Positions 1 to 8,251 of a stretch of 64,000 nucleotides of DNA are shown piece by piece. Under the pieces are notes generated by a model that searched no databases, was not told the origin of the DNA, and saw nothing but the letters and a program-made list of their open reading frames with translations. This DNA is from Armatimonadota bacterium (GTDB lineage Bacteria > Armatimonadota > Hebobacteria > CAIYQO01). How positions within the stretch are numbered: the first letter of the stretch is position 1; each line of letters begins with the position of its first letter. A program made the position numbers and the translations under genes. Where the stretch lies: positions 62,001-126,000 of the forward strand of contig JAKPKV010000126.1 of the NCBI GenBank assembly GCA_029553475.1, in the 5' to 3' direction.

Positions 1-163
1 TCCGGCGCCAGACGACGATGACGGCGCGCAGGAAGGCCATCGCGCGCAGCAGCAGGAGACCGACGACCGAGGCCAGCACGGCGAGCAGCGCGCCCAGGCC
101 GCCGACCAGCACGTACCCGCTGCCGGGATCAATATAGCCGGGTATGGGCAGGTGCATCAGCAT
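1..163 (-). CDS. Small membrane protein with IDPGSG motif (partial, runs off left edge)
   Basis: The reading frame starts with ATG at 163-161 and overlaps the end of cysN by 7 bases. The 54 visible codons have no stop, so the gene continues past base 1. Near the N-terminus it reads GYIDPGSGY, followed by a strongly hydrophobic segment (about residues 18-40) and then basic residues (VVWRR). Small proteins with a YIDPGSG stretch followed by one membrane helix are common in bacteria and have no assigned function that I know of. The overlap with cysN suggests co-transcription with cysD-cysN, but a role in sulfur metabolism is not shown by the sequence. Confidence 0.6.
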   Translation of the reverse strand, partial: MLMHLPIPGYIDPGSGYVLVGGLGALLAVLASVVGLLLLRAMAFLRAVIVVWRR

Positions 164-1401
164 AGCACCACGCCGCCGGCGACGATCGCGCCCTGGCGCT
201 CCAGCACGAAGCGGCCCAGCGCCGGCGTCCGCGCGAACGATTCGACGATAACCGGGCGCTCCGTCGCGATGACCACCTGGCCGATCTCCGTCTCGTAGAG
301 CCGTGGGGCGTCTGCTTCGCAGAAGAGCAGCGACGCGGAATCCATGCGTTGGCGGATGTGGGTGACCCGGCAGGGCGCTTCCTGCGTGGCGCAGCGGAAG
401 GTGAGCGGTTCGCCGCGCTCCAGCGGCGCGCCGGCCAGCCAGCAGAGGGCGCCGCGCACCTCGCGCGTGGCGGCCGGCGCCGGCGCGTCCCGGGCGACGA
501 GCACCTGCCCGCGCCGCACGGCGTCCGGGTCGCCGTCCACCGTCAGGCCGACATTCTCGCCGCACTCCGCCGCGTGGCGCTCCCGTCCAAATTCGTGCAT
601 GCCCGCCACCGTCACCTCGCCCGCGTCGGGCAGCAGGCGCAGGCGGTCGCCGTCCGCCACCCGCCCCGCCGCGAGCTGCCCGACGATCATCCGCGCGCCG
701 CCCACCCGGTAGACGTCCTGCACCGGCAGGCGCAGCGGCGCGTCCGTCAGCGGCGCGGGCTTGGGGAGGCGGTCGAGCGCGTCCAGCAGCGTCGGGCCGG
801 CGTACCAGCGCAGGCGGTCGGACGGCGCGGCGACATTCTCGCCCGTCGCCGCGGCGATGGGGATGGGGGGCGCCGCCGCCAGCTCCAGGGCGCGGAACAC
901 GTCGGCGATCTCCCGGTCAATCGCCGTGTAGGCGTCCTCGCGGAAATCCACCAGGTCCATTTTATTCACCACCACCACCGGCGCGCGCAGGCCGAGGAAC
1001 GCCAGCAGGCAGGCGTGCCGCCGCGTCTGCTCCCGCACGCCCTCCAAGGCGTCAATCACCAGCATCGCCCCTTCCGCCTGCGAGGCGCCGGTGATCATGT
1101 GCTTGAGGAATTCGCGGTGGCCGGGGGCGTCAATGATGGCGTAGTCGCGGCGGGCGGAGCGGAAGAAGATTTGCGTCGTATCCAGGGTGATGCCTTGCAG
1201 GCGCTCCTCGCGAATCTGATCGGTGATGTAGGCGTATTCAAAGGGCTGACCGGCGTCCGCGCAGGCCTGGCGAATCGTCTCTAGCTTATCCGGCGGGATC
1301 GTCCCCGTGTCGGAGAGCAGCCGCCCGATGAGCGTGGATTTGCCGTGGTCCACGTGGCCGACGATGACGACTTTGAAAAATTCGCCGGTGGTGGTCGTCA
1401 T
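157..1401 (-). CDS. cysN: Sulfate adenylyltransferase subunit 1 (GTPase CysN)
   Basis: Large regulatory GTPase subunit of ATP sulfurylase. With CysD it makes adenosine 5'-phosphosulfate from ATP and sulfate in the cytoplasm, coupling the step to GTP hydrolysis. The translation-factor G-motifs are all visible: GHVDHGKST (P-loop, about residue 14), DAPGH (G3) and NKMD (G4), followed by two EF-Tu-like beta-barrel domains. At 414 residues it is a little shorter than E. coli CysN and has no C-terminal APS kinase (CysC) domain. I chose the ATG at 1401 because GGAGG lies 5 bases upstream; a GTG at 1416 overlapping the cysD stop is the alternative. It follows cysD directly and both are probably on one transcript. 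Confidence 0.95.
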   Translation of the reverse strand: MTTTTGEFFKVVIVGHVDHGKSTLIGRLLSDTGTIPPDKLETIRQACADAGQPFEYAYITDQIREERLQGITLDTTQIFFRSARRDYAIIDAPGHREFLKHMITGASQAEGAMLVIDALEGVREQTRRHACLLAFLGLRAPVVVVNKMDLVDFREDAYTAIDREIADVFRALELAAAPPIPIAAATGENVAAPSDRLRWYAGPTLLDALDRLPKPAPLTDAPLRLPVQDVYRVGGARMIVGQLAAGRVADGDRLRLLPDAGEVTVAGMHEFGRERHAAECGENVGLTVDGDPDAVRRGQVLVARDAPAPAATREVRGALCWLAGAPLERGEPLTFRCATQEAPCRVTHIRQRMDSASLLFCEADAPRLYETEIGQVVIATERPVIVESFARTPALGRFVLERQGAIVAGGVVLC

Positions 1402-1412
1402 GCGCGCCTCCG

Positions 1413-2216
1413 TCACATATAGCCGAGCGAACGCAGCTTCTGCATGGTGTAGGTGTCTTCCTTATCCTGCGCGCGGAAGGAGCGCTCGGAGACGGTGGTG
1501 GTCTCCAGCTCGGCGATGATCTCCTCCACCGTCCTCGCCGTTGACGCGCCCGGCGCGCAGCAGCATTCGCAGCCCAGGCTGCGGTAGCGCTGCCCCTGGC
1601 GCGCGAAGTACAGCCCGTTCACCGGGATGCCTTCGCGCTGGAGGTAGCGCCAGATGTCCACCTCCGTCATGTGCAGCATCGGATGCACGCGCACGTGGTC
1701 CGCGCCCTCGCTGGAGGACTTGAACTGGTCCCATAGCTCCGGGGGCTGGTCGTGATACTTCCAGGTGAATTGCTCGTCGCGCGGGGAGAAGTAGCGCTCC
1801 TTCGCGCGGATGCCGTGCTCATCGCGGCGAATCGCCAGCAGGATCGCCGACAGCCGCAGCTCCGCGAGGCAATCTTTCAGCGCCTGCGTCTTCAACTGGT
1901 GGCAGCAGTCCAGTTTGCTGCCGGCGTGAGGGTTCATCCCCGCCGCGATGGCCGCCGTGTTGCGGGCGATGCGCAGGTCGAGGTTCCACTCACGCGCCAG
2001 CCGGTCGCGGAAGGCATACATCTCGGCGAACTTGTAGCCGGTATCTATGTGGATGATGGGGAAGGGGATCTCGCCGAAAAACGCCTTGCGGCACATCCAC
2101 AGCATCGCGGTGGAGTCCTTGCCCATGGACCACAGCATGCCGATCCGCTTGAAGCGGCTGTAGGCTTCGCGGATGATGTAGATGCTGGCGTTCTCCAGTT
2201 CGGCGAGATGATCCAT
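1413..2216 (-). CDS. cysD: Sulfate adenylyltransferase subunit 2 (CysD)
   Basis: Small catalytic subunit of ATP sulfurylase, PAPS-reductase/N-type ATP pyrophosphatase superfamily. The PP-loop SMGKDSTAM is at about residues 30-38, and the family segments [20 protein letters not shown] and [12 protein letters not shown] follow in the expected order. About 267 residues, a normal length. The ATG at 2216 fits other CysD N-termini (MDHLAELE) and has GGGGTG upstream; a GTG at 2225 is possible. It lies just upstream of cysN with touching ends, the standard cysDN arrangement. No APS/PAPS reductase or sulfate transporter is visible here, so the product could serve assimilation or sulfation. A sulfatase lies far away at 60506. 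Confidence 0.95.
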   Translation of the reverse strand: MDHLAELENASIYIIREAYSRFKRIGMLWSMGKDSTAMLWMCRKAFFGEIPFPIIHIDTGYKFAEMYAFRDRLAREWNLDLRIARNTAAIAAGMNPHAGSKLDCCHQLKTQALKDCLAELRLSAILLAIRRDEHGIRAKERYFSPRDEQFTWKYHDQPPELWDQFKSSSEGADHVRVHPMLHMTEVDIWRYLQREGIPVNGLYFARQGQRYRSLGCECCCAPGASTARTVEEIIAELETTTVSERSFRAQDKEDTYTMQKLRSLGYM

Positions 2217-2225
2217 CGCGTTCAC

Positions 2226-2478
2226 CCCGAAGATGGCTCACCTGCCCGCGTGCGAGCCCATCGTCGCTATAGTATCTACCGCCGGGGGGGCTGTCAAACA
2301 TCATAAGTGTCCGACAGGCTCTCTGCGCGTACTCGACTCGATACTGGGCCGGCCGGAGGCCGGCGCTCCCAGGCTCTCCGCGCGTGCGCGTACTCGACGG
2401 TTTCCCGCTGTTGGGTCGCCAGGGGTGCGGCGGCGCGCAATGGCGCCGCCGCACACCCCTGAATGCGCGGCCCCCGTC
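2226..2478. other. Intergenic stretch with repeat-derived hairpins
   Basis: No convincing gene. It contains a direct repeat (AGGCTCTCTGCGCGT and AGGCTCTCCGCGCGT, each followed by GCGTACTCGAC or similar), a GC hairpin of the GGGAGCGCCGG type around 2350-2372, and the strong stem-loop at 2421-2460. Confidence 0.5.
2421..2460 (-). terminator. GC-rich stem-loop after the sugar operon
   Basis: AGGGGTGCGGCGGCGC pairs with GCGCCGCCGCACACCCCT across a 6-base loop, with one 2-base bulge. It starts 19 bases after the stop of the isomerase gene that ends at 2479. There is no U-tract, so it may be a transcript-end stabiliser or a Rho-type boundary rather than an intrinsic terminator. Confidence 0.4.
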
Positions 2479-3369
2479 TCACGCGGGATTCGCCACGAAC
2501 GTCCCCCGGCAGCGCTTCAGGTAGTTGAGGCCGTGCACCTGCCCGGTCATCTCCAGCTCGCCGCAGTAGACGGGGTCGTGCCAGCCTTCGATGTCAATGC
2601 TGCCGGTGAATCCGCCCCGGCGCAGCTCGGAGATGATGTCCGTCCAGTTGCTGTCCCCGAAACCCGGCGTGCGGTGGAAGGCGAAGGGATGGGGGCCGAA
2701 GACGCCGTGCCGGCGCACCACGTCTCCGTAGACGGTGGCGTCTTTGCCGTGCACGTGGAAGATCTTCGTCACCCACTGGCGCAGTTGCGGCATCGGGTCA
2801 ATCAGCTTCACCAACTGGTGGCACGGCTCCCATTGCAGGCCGATGTTGTCCAGCGGGATCGCCGCGAACATCAGCTCCCAGGCGGCGGGGGTGTGGGCGA
2901 TGTTCCAGCCGCCGGTGTTCCAGGTGCCGCCCATGTCGCAGTTCTCGAAGGCCAGCCGCACGCCGGCGCCCGCCGCCCGCTCGGCCAGCGGCGTGAAGAC
3001 TTCCGTATACCGTGGAATGCACTGGTCAATCGGCGTATCAATCATCCGGCCGGTGAAGCCGGTGACGATGTCGCAGCCGAAGAGATGGGCGGCGTCAATG
3101 AGTTTCGCCCAGCTCGCGCGCGTCCGCGCGGCGGCCTCGTCGTCCAGCAGCGGGTTGCCGAAGACGCTCAGGCTGCTGATGACGGCGTCGCTGCCCGCCA
3201 GCACCGCCTGCACCTCGTCCGCCAGTTTCCCCAGATCGGCCTCCCCCACCGTCTGCCAGAAGGTGATGGAGAACGATTCGAAGCCGTGGGGCAGAATCTG
3301 CCGGAGGTAATCGGCGGTCGTCGCGCCGCCGTTCACCAGCGTGCCGATGCGAATGGTGTCGTGAAACAT
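2479..3369 (-). CDS. Sugar phosphate isomerase/epimerase (xylose-isomerase-like TIM barrel)
   Basis: A 296-residue cytoplasmic TIM barrel of the AP-endonuclease-2/xylose isomerase-like family, which interconverts ketoses, inosoles or related sugars with a divalent metal. Candidate metal ligands occur in the usual order at barrel strand ends: Glu in FENCDMGG, Glu/His in QWEPCHQL, His in HVHGKDATV and Glu in DIEGWHDP. The start (MFHDTIRIG) has AAGGATC 8 bases upstream. It is the last gene of a minus-strand set with a second TIM-barrel protein and two Gfo/Idh/MocA oxidoreductases, a combination usual for catabolism of inositol-like or oxidised sugars. The exact substrate cannot be read from the sequence. 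Confidence 0.8.
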   Translation of the reverse strand: MFHDTIRIGTLVNGGATTADYLRQILPHGFESFSITFWQTVGEADLGKLADEVQAVLAGSDAVISSLSVFGNPLLDDEAAARTRASWAKLIDAAHLFGCDIVTGFTGRMIDTPIDQCIPRYTEVFTPLAERAAGAGVRLAFENCDMGGTWNTGGWNIAHTPAAWELMFAAIPLDNIGLQWEPCHQLVKLIDPMPQLRQWVTKIFHVHGKDATVYGDVVRRHGVFGPHPFAFHRTPGFGDSNWTDIISELRRGGFTGSIDIEGWHDPVYCGELEMTGQVHGLNYLKRCRGTFVANPA

Positions 3370-3384
3370 GGGGTGATCCTTTCG

Positions 3385-4200
3385 TCAGGTGTGTTCGCGA
3401 ATGAGCGCGTCAAGCCGGCCGGCGCGCTGAGAGGCTTCCGCCAGGAACGCTTCCGCGCTCAATGCCGGCGTCTTATACGGCATCACTTCCAGCATCAACG
3501 GCCCCGCGTAACCGCGCGGCAGCGCCGCCGCGAACGCCGGCCAATCCACCACGCCGTCGCCGGGCAGCCAGTGCCGGTCCAGCCGGCCGTCGGTATCGGA
3601 GAGATGCACGGTGGCCAGCCGGTCGCCGTGCCGCCATAGCAGTCCGGGCGCTTCCGCCGGCCATAGCCGGTCGTGCGAGATGTCGTAGCAGAGCCCCAGC
3701 CGCGGTGACGGGAAGGCCGCCAACAGCGCCGACAGCAGATCCGGCCGCCGGGTATTCTCCAGCGCAAGGGTCACCCCCCGCGCCTCCGCTGCCCGCACGA
3801 GCTGCCGAAAGCTGTCCATCCCCGTCTCGGTCGGCGCCTCCGGCCCATGCCCGCTCACCACGTGCATCACCAGGCGCGGGATGCGATGCACCGCGCAATC
3901 CCCCAGCCAGGCGAGATACTCTTCCAGCACCGGCTGGCGGACGGCCGGGTCGGCAGCCCACAGCGCATTGCTCCGGCTGAAGGGGACGTGGGCGCTCTCC
4001 ACGTATAACCCGGCATCGCGCGCCAGCGCGGGCATGCCGTGGACCGTCGCGCAACGTGTTGGGGCGGGGTCCCACCAGAGCGAGACGGAGCGGAACCCCG
4101 CCGCGCGCACCAGCCGGAAGAGCTCCGGCAACGGCATGCGATAGCCGAACCAGGCGAAGATGCCCGGCCGATGCGCGCTGGGCGGGGCGTCCGCCGCCAT
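3385..4200 (-). CDS. Sugar phosphate isomerase/epimerase family protein (TIM barrel)
   Basis: A 271-residue TIM-barrel protein related to the gene after it (2479-3369). Recognisable segments are FAWFGYRMPLPELFRLVRAAG near the N-terminus, LALENTRRPD, LCYDISHDRLW, HLSDTDGRLDRHWLPGDG and a late LEVM, which supply the Glu, Asp, His and Glu expected for the metal site. Its ATG overlaps the stop of the upstream oxidoreductase in a TAATG junction, so the two are almost certainly translationally coupled. Probably isomerises or epimerises the oxidation product of the neighbouring dehydrogenases (inference from context). Confidence 0.78.
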   Translation of the reverse strand: MAADAPPSAHRPGIFAWFGYRMPLPELFRLVRAAGFRSVSLWWDPAPTRCATVHGMPALARDAGLYVESAHVPFSRSNALWAADPAVRQPVLEEYLAWLGDCAVHRIPRLVMHVVSGHGPEAPTETGMDSFRQLVRAAEARGVTLALENTRRPDLLSALLAAFPSPRLGLCYDISHDRLWPAEAPGLLWRHGDRLATVHLSDTDGRLDRHWLPGDGVVDWPAFAAALPRGYAGPLMLEVMPYKTPALSAEAFLAEASQRAGRLDALIREHT

Positions 4201-5225
4201 TACAGCGCCTTCACTTCGACGCGCTGCCCTTTCGCCGCGCTTTCAATGGCGGCGAAGACCATCGCCAGCGACTGGATGTTGTCGTGGCACTCGCCCTGCG
4301 GCATGGTGCCGTCGTTGAGGTAGGCGAGCAGCTCGCGCACGGCGCCGTGCTGCCCGCCGGCGGGCACCTCCACCGGCGCCGGCCGCACGTCTTCCAGCGG
4401 TTGATGGAAGCCCGCGTGCATCGTCTTGCCCGCCACCGCCTGGCCGAGGGGCTGCTGATCCTTCTCATACAGCAGCGTGCCCCACTGGCCGATGAAGCGC
4501 CAGTCGCCGTTCCAACTGGTGTGGCAGCCCTCGGCGCACCAACTGCCCATGTAGGTGAAGATCACGCCGTCGCTCATCTCGAAGATGCAGCTCGCCGCCA
4601 CGTCGCCCTTGTACCAGGAGCCTCGCGGATTGAACTCTTTGGCGTAGACGGCCAGCGGATCTTTGTCGGTGAAGAAGCGCACCAGATCGAAGTGATGGAT
4701 CGCCATGTCGAGGATGAGCGGGCTGGGCATCTCGTCGCGAAAACCGCCGAAATGCGCGCCGATGTAGAAGGCGCAGTTGGCGGTGGTGAGCTCGCCGACG
4801 GCCCCGCCGCGCAGCGCCTGCCGCACGGTAGCGTGCGTGCCGTTCCAGCGGCGGGATTGGCTCACCATGTAGAGCTTGCCCGTCTCCTCCGCCGTGCGCA
4901 CCATCAGCCGCGCTTCCTCCATGCTATTGGCCATCGGCTTCTCGCCGATCACGTGGCAGCCCGCCTTCAGCGCGGTGGTGGTCACGTGGCAGTGCGCCTC
5001 CGGCACCGTGAGGTCCACCACGACATCCGGCCGCAGCCGCTGCAGCGTGCCGTCCAGATCGGTGGACGCTTCCGCGTTCGGCAGTTCGTGTTGGGCGATA
5101 CGTTCTTGCGCCGCTTCCAGGCGCAAGTCCACCACGCCGACCACATCCACCCCCTCCGCCTTCAGCGGCGGAAACCACGCGCCGGAAATTCCCCCGGCGC
5201 CGACGACGACGGCTCTGTAGGCCAT
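4200..5225 (-). CDS. Gfo/Idh/MocA family NAD(P)-dependent oxidoreductase
   Basis: A 341-residue two-domain dehydrogenase. The Rossmann motif GAGGISG is at about residues 9-15 and the family EKP motif (GEKPMANS) near residue 95, where the Lys is normally catalytic. The C-terminal alpha/beta substrate domain contains DMAIHHFDLVRFF, the usual second active-site segment with His. Members oxidise or epimerise sugars and inositols at a hydroxyl group in the cytoplasm. GGGAGC precedes the ATG. It is coupled to the isomerase at 3385-4200 and lies 163 bases after another oxidoreductase of the same family, so the pair probably act on successive forms of one sugar. Confidence 0.88.
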   Translation of the reverse strand: MAYRAVVVGAGGISGAWFPPLKAEGVDVVGVVDLRLEAAQERIAQHELPNAEASTDLDGTLQRLRPDVVVDLTVPEAHCHVTTTALKAGCHVIGEKPMANSMEEARLMVRTAEETGKLYMVSQSRRWNGTHATVRQALRGGAVGELTTANCAFYIGAHFGGFRDEMPSPLILDMAIHHFDLVRFFTDKDPLAVYAKEFNPRGSWYKGDVAASCIFEMSDGVIFTYMGSWCAEGCHTSWNGDWRFIGQWGTLLYEKDQQPLGQAVAGKTMHAGFHQPLEDVRPAPVEVPAGGQHGAVRELLAYLNDGTMPQGECHDNIQSLAMVFAAIESAAKGQRVEVKAL

Positions 5226-5251
5226 GATATGCTCCCGTGTGTTCAGTGATG

Positions 5252-5380
5252 TGTGAGGGAGTAAGTCAGGGGATTAGGGATTGGGCGCGCGCTACAGACG
5301 GTTGTCCTGATACGCAAACGACAACGTGACGGCCCCCCAACCCCTAATCCCTCACCCCTAATCCCTAACTACTTACTTCC
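5252..5380. repeat. Inverted repeat built on GGGATTAGGG units
   Basis: Between the two oxidoreductase genes, 5252-5285 (GGAGTAAGT then GGGGATTAGGGATTGGG) is answered in inverted order by 5334-5380 (CCCCTAATCCCT twice, then ACTTACTTCC). It is a hairpin-forming intergenic repeat of unknown function that may affect message stability within the operon. Confidence 0.5.
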
Positions 5381-5388
5381 CCCGCCTG

Positions 5389-6498
5389 CTACGCGTCCAG
5401 CACCCCGCGCGGCAAATCCACGGGCATGGGCGCCGGGCGCTCCACCTGGCTGGTCAACGTCTGGTACTGGCCGGCGTCGGCGGCGTCATGGATGGCGTGC
5501 ATGATGTCGAGCACGTGGTAGGCGAGGGCGCCGCTGGCGCGGTGCGGGCGGCCGGTGCGGAGGGCATACGCCATGTCCGCCACCCCCAGGCTGCGGCTGC
5601 GGTCGGCGTAGCCGTGGGTATGCTCGATGGTCTGCCACTCCCGCGTCTCCGTGCGCCACACCTGCACCTCGCCGCCGGAGCCGTTCGGGTCGGGCACGCG
5701 CAGGCTGCCCTCGGTGCCGTAGATTTCAATCGGCGGATGGCTCGCCGCCCACACGTCGAAAGAGGTGGTGAGGGTGACGATGGCGCCGTTGGCGAATTCC
5801 AGCGTGCCCGCCACGTGCGTGGGCACGTCCACCGTCACCACCGTGCCCGCCTTCGGCTGGCTGGTGATGGTGCGGGTGGGGAAGGTGACGCGGGTGGAGG
5901 CGCAGGCGCGGTTGACCGGGCCCAGCAGGTTCACCAGCGCGGTGAGGTAGTAGGGACCCATGTCGAACATCGGCCCGCCGCCGACCTTGTAGTAGAACTC
6001 CGGGTCGGGATGCCAGCTCTCGTGGCCGTGGCAGAGCATGAAGGCCGCCCCCGCCACCGGCGCCCCGATGAGCCCGTCGTCAATGACCTTGCGGCAGGTC
6101 TGGTTGCCGGCGCCCATGAAGGTGTCCGGCGCGCAGCCGACGAGGGCGCCCTTCGCCGCCGCCGCGTCGAGCAGCGCGCGCCCCTCCGCGCGGGTGATGG
6201 TCAGCGGCTTTTCGTTCCACACGCTTTTGCCCGCCTGCACCGCGCGCATCGCCACGTCGAAATGCGCCCGCGGGATGGTCAGGTTGACGACGATCTCGAT
6301 CTCCGGGTCGGCGAGCAGCTCCTCGACCGTGCCGGCCTTCGGAATGTCATACTCCGCCGCTTTGGCCGCCGCCCGCTCGGGCAGCAGATCCGCGCAGGCC
6401 GCCACGCGCAGCAGCGCAAACTCCGGGCACATCGAAAAGTACGCCCCGCTGATGGAGCCGCAGCCGATAATGCCAACGTTCACGGGTCTCAATGACAT
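5389..6498 (-). CDS. Gfo/Idh/MocA family oxidoreductase
   Basis: A 369-residue dehydrogenase of the same family as the gene at 4200-5225 but not a close duplicate. It has GCGSISG as the dinucleotide-binding loop near the N-terminus, NEKPLTIT as the EKP motif, and [17 protein letters not shown] in the substrate domain. I chose the ATG at 6498 (MSLRPVNVG) because the Rossmann fold begins directly after it and GAGG lies upstream; a longer frame would add 17 unlikely residues encoded by the hairpin region. It probably acts with the downstream oxidoreductase and isomerases. The substrate is not identifiable. Confidence 0.87.
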   Translation of the reverse strand: MSLRPVNVGIIGCGSISGAYFSMCPEFALLRVAACADLLPERAAAKAAEYDIPKAGTVEELLADPEIEIVVNLTIPRAHFDVAMRAVQAGKSVWNEKPLTITRAEGRALLDAAAAKGALVGCAPDTFMGAGNQTCRKVIDDGLIGAPVAGAAFMLCHGHESWHPDPEFYYKVGGGPMFDMGPYYLTALVNLLGPVNRACASTRVTFPTRTITSQPKAGTVVTVDVPTHVAGTLEFANGAIVTLTTSFDVWAASHPPIEIYGTEGSLRVPDPNGSGGEVQVWRTETREWQTIEHTHGYADRSRSLGVADMAYALRTGRPHRASGALAYHVLDIMHAIHDAADAGQYQTLTSQVERPAPMPVDLPRGVLDA

Positions 6499-6528
6499 GG
6501 TTGGTGCCTCGACCTTTTCTCGAATGAT

Positions 6529-6571
6529 CCGGCGCTTCCCTCTCCCCATTCAGGGGAGAGGGAAGCGCCGG
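6529..6571. repeat. Perfect 19-bp inverted repeat
   Basis: The arms at 6529-6547 and 6553-6571 are perfectly complementary around a 5-base loop. The hairpin lies between the ThuA-like gene (stop at 6589) and the start of the next gene at 6498. It resembles the CCCTCTCCCC...GGGGAGAGGG repeats seen near 50000 and inside ileS. It may end or attenuate transcription; no U-run is present. Confidence 0.6.
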
Positions 6572-6588
6572 GAGAGTCATCGTTGATG

Positions 6589-7230
6589 TTATTTACTCGC
6601 CCACAGCATCCCCCGCTCCACAATGGTGCGCGCTTCGGGGACCTGGAAATCCTTCGCCACGTGGCCGAGGGAGGTGTAGAAGACGCGGCCCGCGCCCCAC
6701 CGGCGCTTCCAGACCACCGGCATCACCGTGCCCGCGATCCACGGGCAGTGCTCGCCGCTGAACGTGGTGGTGGCCAGCACCTCGTTGCCCGGATCGGTGT
6801 GCATGTAGTACTGCTCGGATTCCATCGCGAAATCCCCGAGGCCGGCGACGATGGGATCATCGGACGTGATGTTCACCGTATACGTGATGACGCCGCCGGG
6901 GTGGGCCACCCACTGTCCGCCGGTCATGAACTGATACTCGGTGTTCTGGCGGAAGGCGTCGCACATGCCGCCGTGCCAGCCGGCAATGCCCACGCCGCTC
7001 TGCACCGCGTTCAGCAGCCCGCGCTCCTGCTCGCCGGTGATCGAACCCATCGTCCACACCGGCACGATCAGGCTCAGCGAGCGCAGGTACTCCTCGTCGA
7101 GGTAGACGTCCATCGTGTCGCTCACGCGCACGGCGTACCCCTGTGCTTCGAGGAACGGGTGGAAGACATCTATGCACTGCTTCGGCTCGTGGCCGTCCCA
7201 TCCGCCCCAGACCATCAACGCGTTCTTCAT
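6589..7230 (-). CDS. ThuA-like domain protein (class I glutamine-amidotransferase-like fold)
   Basis: A 213-residue protein of the ThuA (trehalose utilisation) family. Typical segments are [14 protein letters not shown] at the N-terminus, [13 protein letters not shown] (family GWHGG motif) in the middle and [10 protein letters not shown]. ThuA proteins are associated with disaccharide oxidation to 3-keto sugars alongside Gfo/Idh/MocA dehydrogenases. That fits the two oxidoreductases directly downstream. The ATG at 7230 is preceded by AGGGGG, while an upstream in-frame ATG would add five residues. Probably the first gene of the 7230-2479 sugar cluster. The biochemical activity of the family is still poorly defined. 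Confidence 0.85.
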   Translation of the reverse strand: MKNALMVWGGWDGHEPKQCIDVFHPFLEAQGYAVRVSDTMDVYLDEEYLRSLSLIVPVWTMGSITGEQERGLLNAVQSGVGIAGWHGGMCDAFRQNTEYQFMTGGQWVAHPGGVITYTVNITSDDPIVAGLGDFAMESEQYYMHTDPGNEVLATTTFSGEHCPWIAGTVMPVVWKRRWGAGRVFYTSLGHVAKDFQVPEARTIVERGMLWASK

Positions 7231-7399
7231 CGGTGCCCCCTGCAAACTGGACTTCCGGCGGGAAGTATACCAGAGTCATCGGTGATGGGAAAGGGGAACG
7301 GAGGAGAAAAGATTGAGAAAAATTCTTCGGCGATCGGTGCGGTTCTTTGGGAGCCGATGATGTCTGGCCGTCGGCTGTGAAGCGGAAGCACGCTATCTC

Positions 7400-7564
7400 A
7401 GAAACTGTTTCGAAAGTATTCGCCGCCGCCTCGCGGGTCTCGCTCGCGCCTGACTGCGGCGGAGGGCCTGGCATGTACTTCCCAGTACACTGTCGGTCCT
7501 CCGCCGCAGCCAGCCACGAGCGATCCTCCCCGATCCGACGACGCCGACTTTCGAAACAGTTTCT
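7400..7564. repeat. Dispersed hairpin element, family A, copy 1
   Basis: A 165-bp palindromic element closed by a perfect 18-bp inverted repeat (7400-7417 and 7547-7564). Inside are CGCCGCCTCGCGGGTCTCGC on the left, a central stem made of GCGGCGGAGG and CCTCCGCCGC, and GCCACGAGCGATCCTCC on the right. The same outer blocks recur at 45151-45312. No coding capacity is evident. Confidence 0.75.
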
Positions 7565-7569
7565 CAGTA

Positions 7570-7837
7570 TCACTTCCGTCGGGTATGCCAATATCCTGGC
7601 CTTCGATGCAGGTGCATGATGGCGATAATCAGGATGGCGTCTTGTTCGGTAGCATAGATGATGCCGTAGGGGAAACGCTGAAGTTGACATCGGCGGATGC
7701 CGGTATCGAGTTCGGGCCAAGCGGTAGGGAAACTCAGGATATGCTGAACCGCCGCAAGGCCCGGTTCGCACTCTTCATAAATAATCAATCGCCGCGAAGA
7801 ACTCAACCCTGGCGTCACGGTGAAAGGAGTAGTTCAT
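7570..7837 (-). pseudogene. Frameshifted RelE/ParE-family toxin
   Basis: Translation from the ATG at 7837, which overlaps the antitoxin stop (ATGA), gives MNYSFHRDARVEFFAAIDY and then hits a stop. In the next frame the protein resumes as YEECEPGL and continues through FPTAWPELD and RRCQLQRFPYGIIY to MHLHRRPGYW, the hallmark C-terminus of ParE/RelE-like plasmid-stabilisation toxins. The break is explained by one extra T in GATTATTTATGAA. A normal family member also has about ten more residues between EPGL and AAVQHILS, so a small deletion is likely too. The toxin is therefore probably inactive while its antitoxin is intact. Confidence 0.8.
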
Positions 7838-8058
7838 TTCGTGAACCGGCGACGTATCTCGTCGAATACCTGCTCACCGGGGATGGCATCGCTTGCACCG
7901 GAGCGCATGGCGTGCAGGCGGCGTTTGGCTTCTGCGACCCATACGGCGTCATTGGCCGGATCCGGCACATTCAAGCTGCGCAGGAGCGTATCGGCCAGGA
8001 TCGCCCGATCTTCAACCGGCAGCGAAAGCGCCTCATCGAGCAGTTCTTTCATCGTCAT
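7834..8058 (-). CDS. Putative addiction-module antitoxin
   Basis: A 74-residue acidic protein of the putative addiction-module-component family (TIGR02574 type): MTMKELLDEALSLPVEDRAIL, then ADTLLRSL, and a C-terminus with VAEAKRRLHAMRSG and FDEIRRRF. These short helical proteins neutralise ParE/RelE-like toxins encoded directly downstream. Here the toxin is frameshifted, so the antitoxin is an orphan in effect. GGAG lies 8 bases upstream of the start. A TATAAT box (8116-8121, minus strand) and a 12-bp palindrome (8086-8097) precede it, consistent with an autoregulated promoter. Confidence 0.85.
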   Translation of the reverse strand: MTMKELLDEALSLPVEDRAILADTLLRSLNVPDPANDAVWVAEAKRRLHAMRSGASDAIPGEQVFDEIRRRFTK

Positions 8059-8085
8059 GTCTGTTTCTCCAACTCATGAAGCGAG

Positions 8086-8121
8086 CGTGGTACCACGAGA
8101 CCTCACTCGTTGAATATTATA
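8086..8121 (-). promoter_or_regulatory. Antitoxin promoter -10 box and palindromic operator
   Basis: On the minus strand a perfect TATAAT sits at 8116-8121, and CGTGGTACCACG, a perfect 12-bp palindrome, sits at 8086-8097 between it and the antitoxin start. Antitoxins of this type often repress their own promoter, so the palindrome is the likely operator. No good -35 hexamer is visible. Confidence 0.45.
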
Positions 8122-8215
8122 CCACCATCAGCACGACGCTTGCGTAAGATATTGTTAGGACATCTGAAAAGTCCTGACGCGGAACCCGCGCACGTTTGTG
8201 GCACCGCTTCATCTC

Positions 8216-8244
8216 TTGCCGCGCCGCCGCCGCTCCGCTATCAT
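8216..8244 (+). promoter_or_regulatory. Promoter for a probably leaderless HAD phosphatase mRNA
   Basis: TTGCCG (8216-8221), a 17-base spacer and TATCAT (8239-8244). The predicted start site, about 7-8 bases downstream, coincides with the ATG at 8252, and no Shine-Dalgarno sequence is present. Confidence 0.45.
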
Positions 8245-8251
8245 CGGTATT

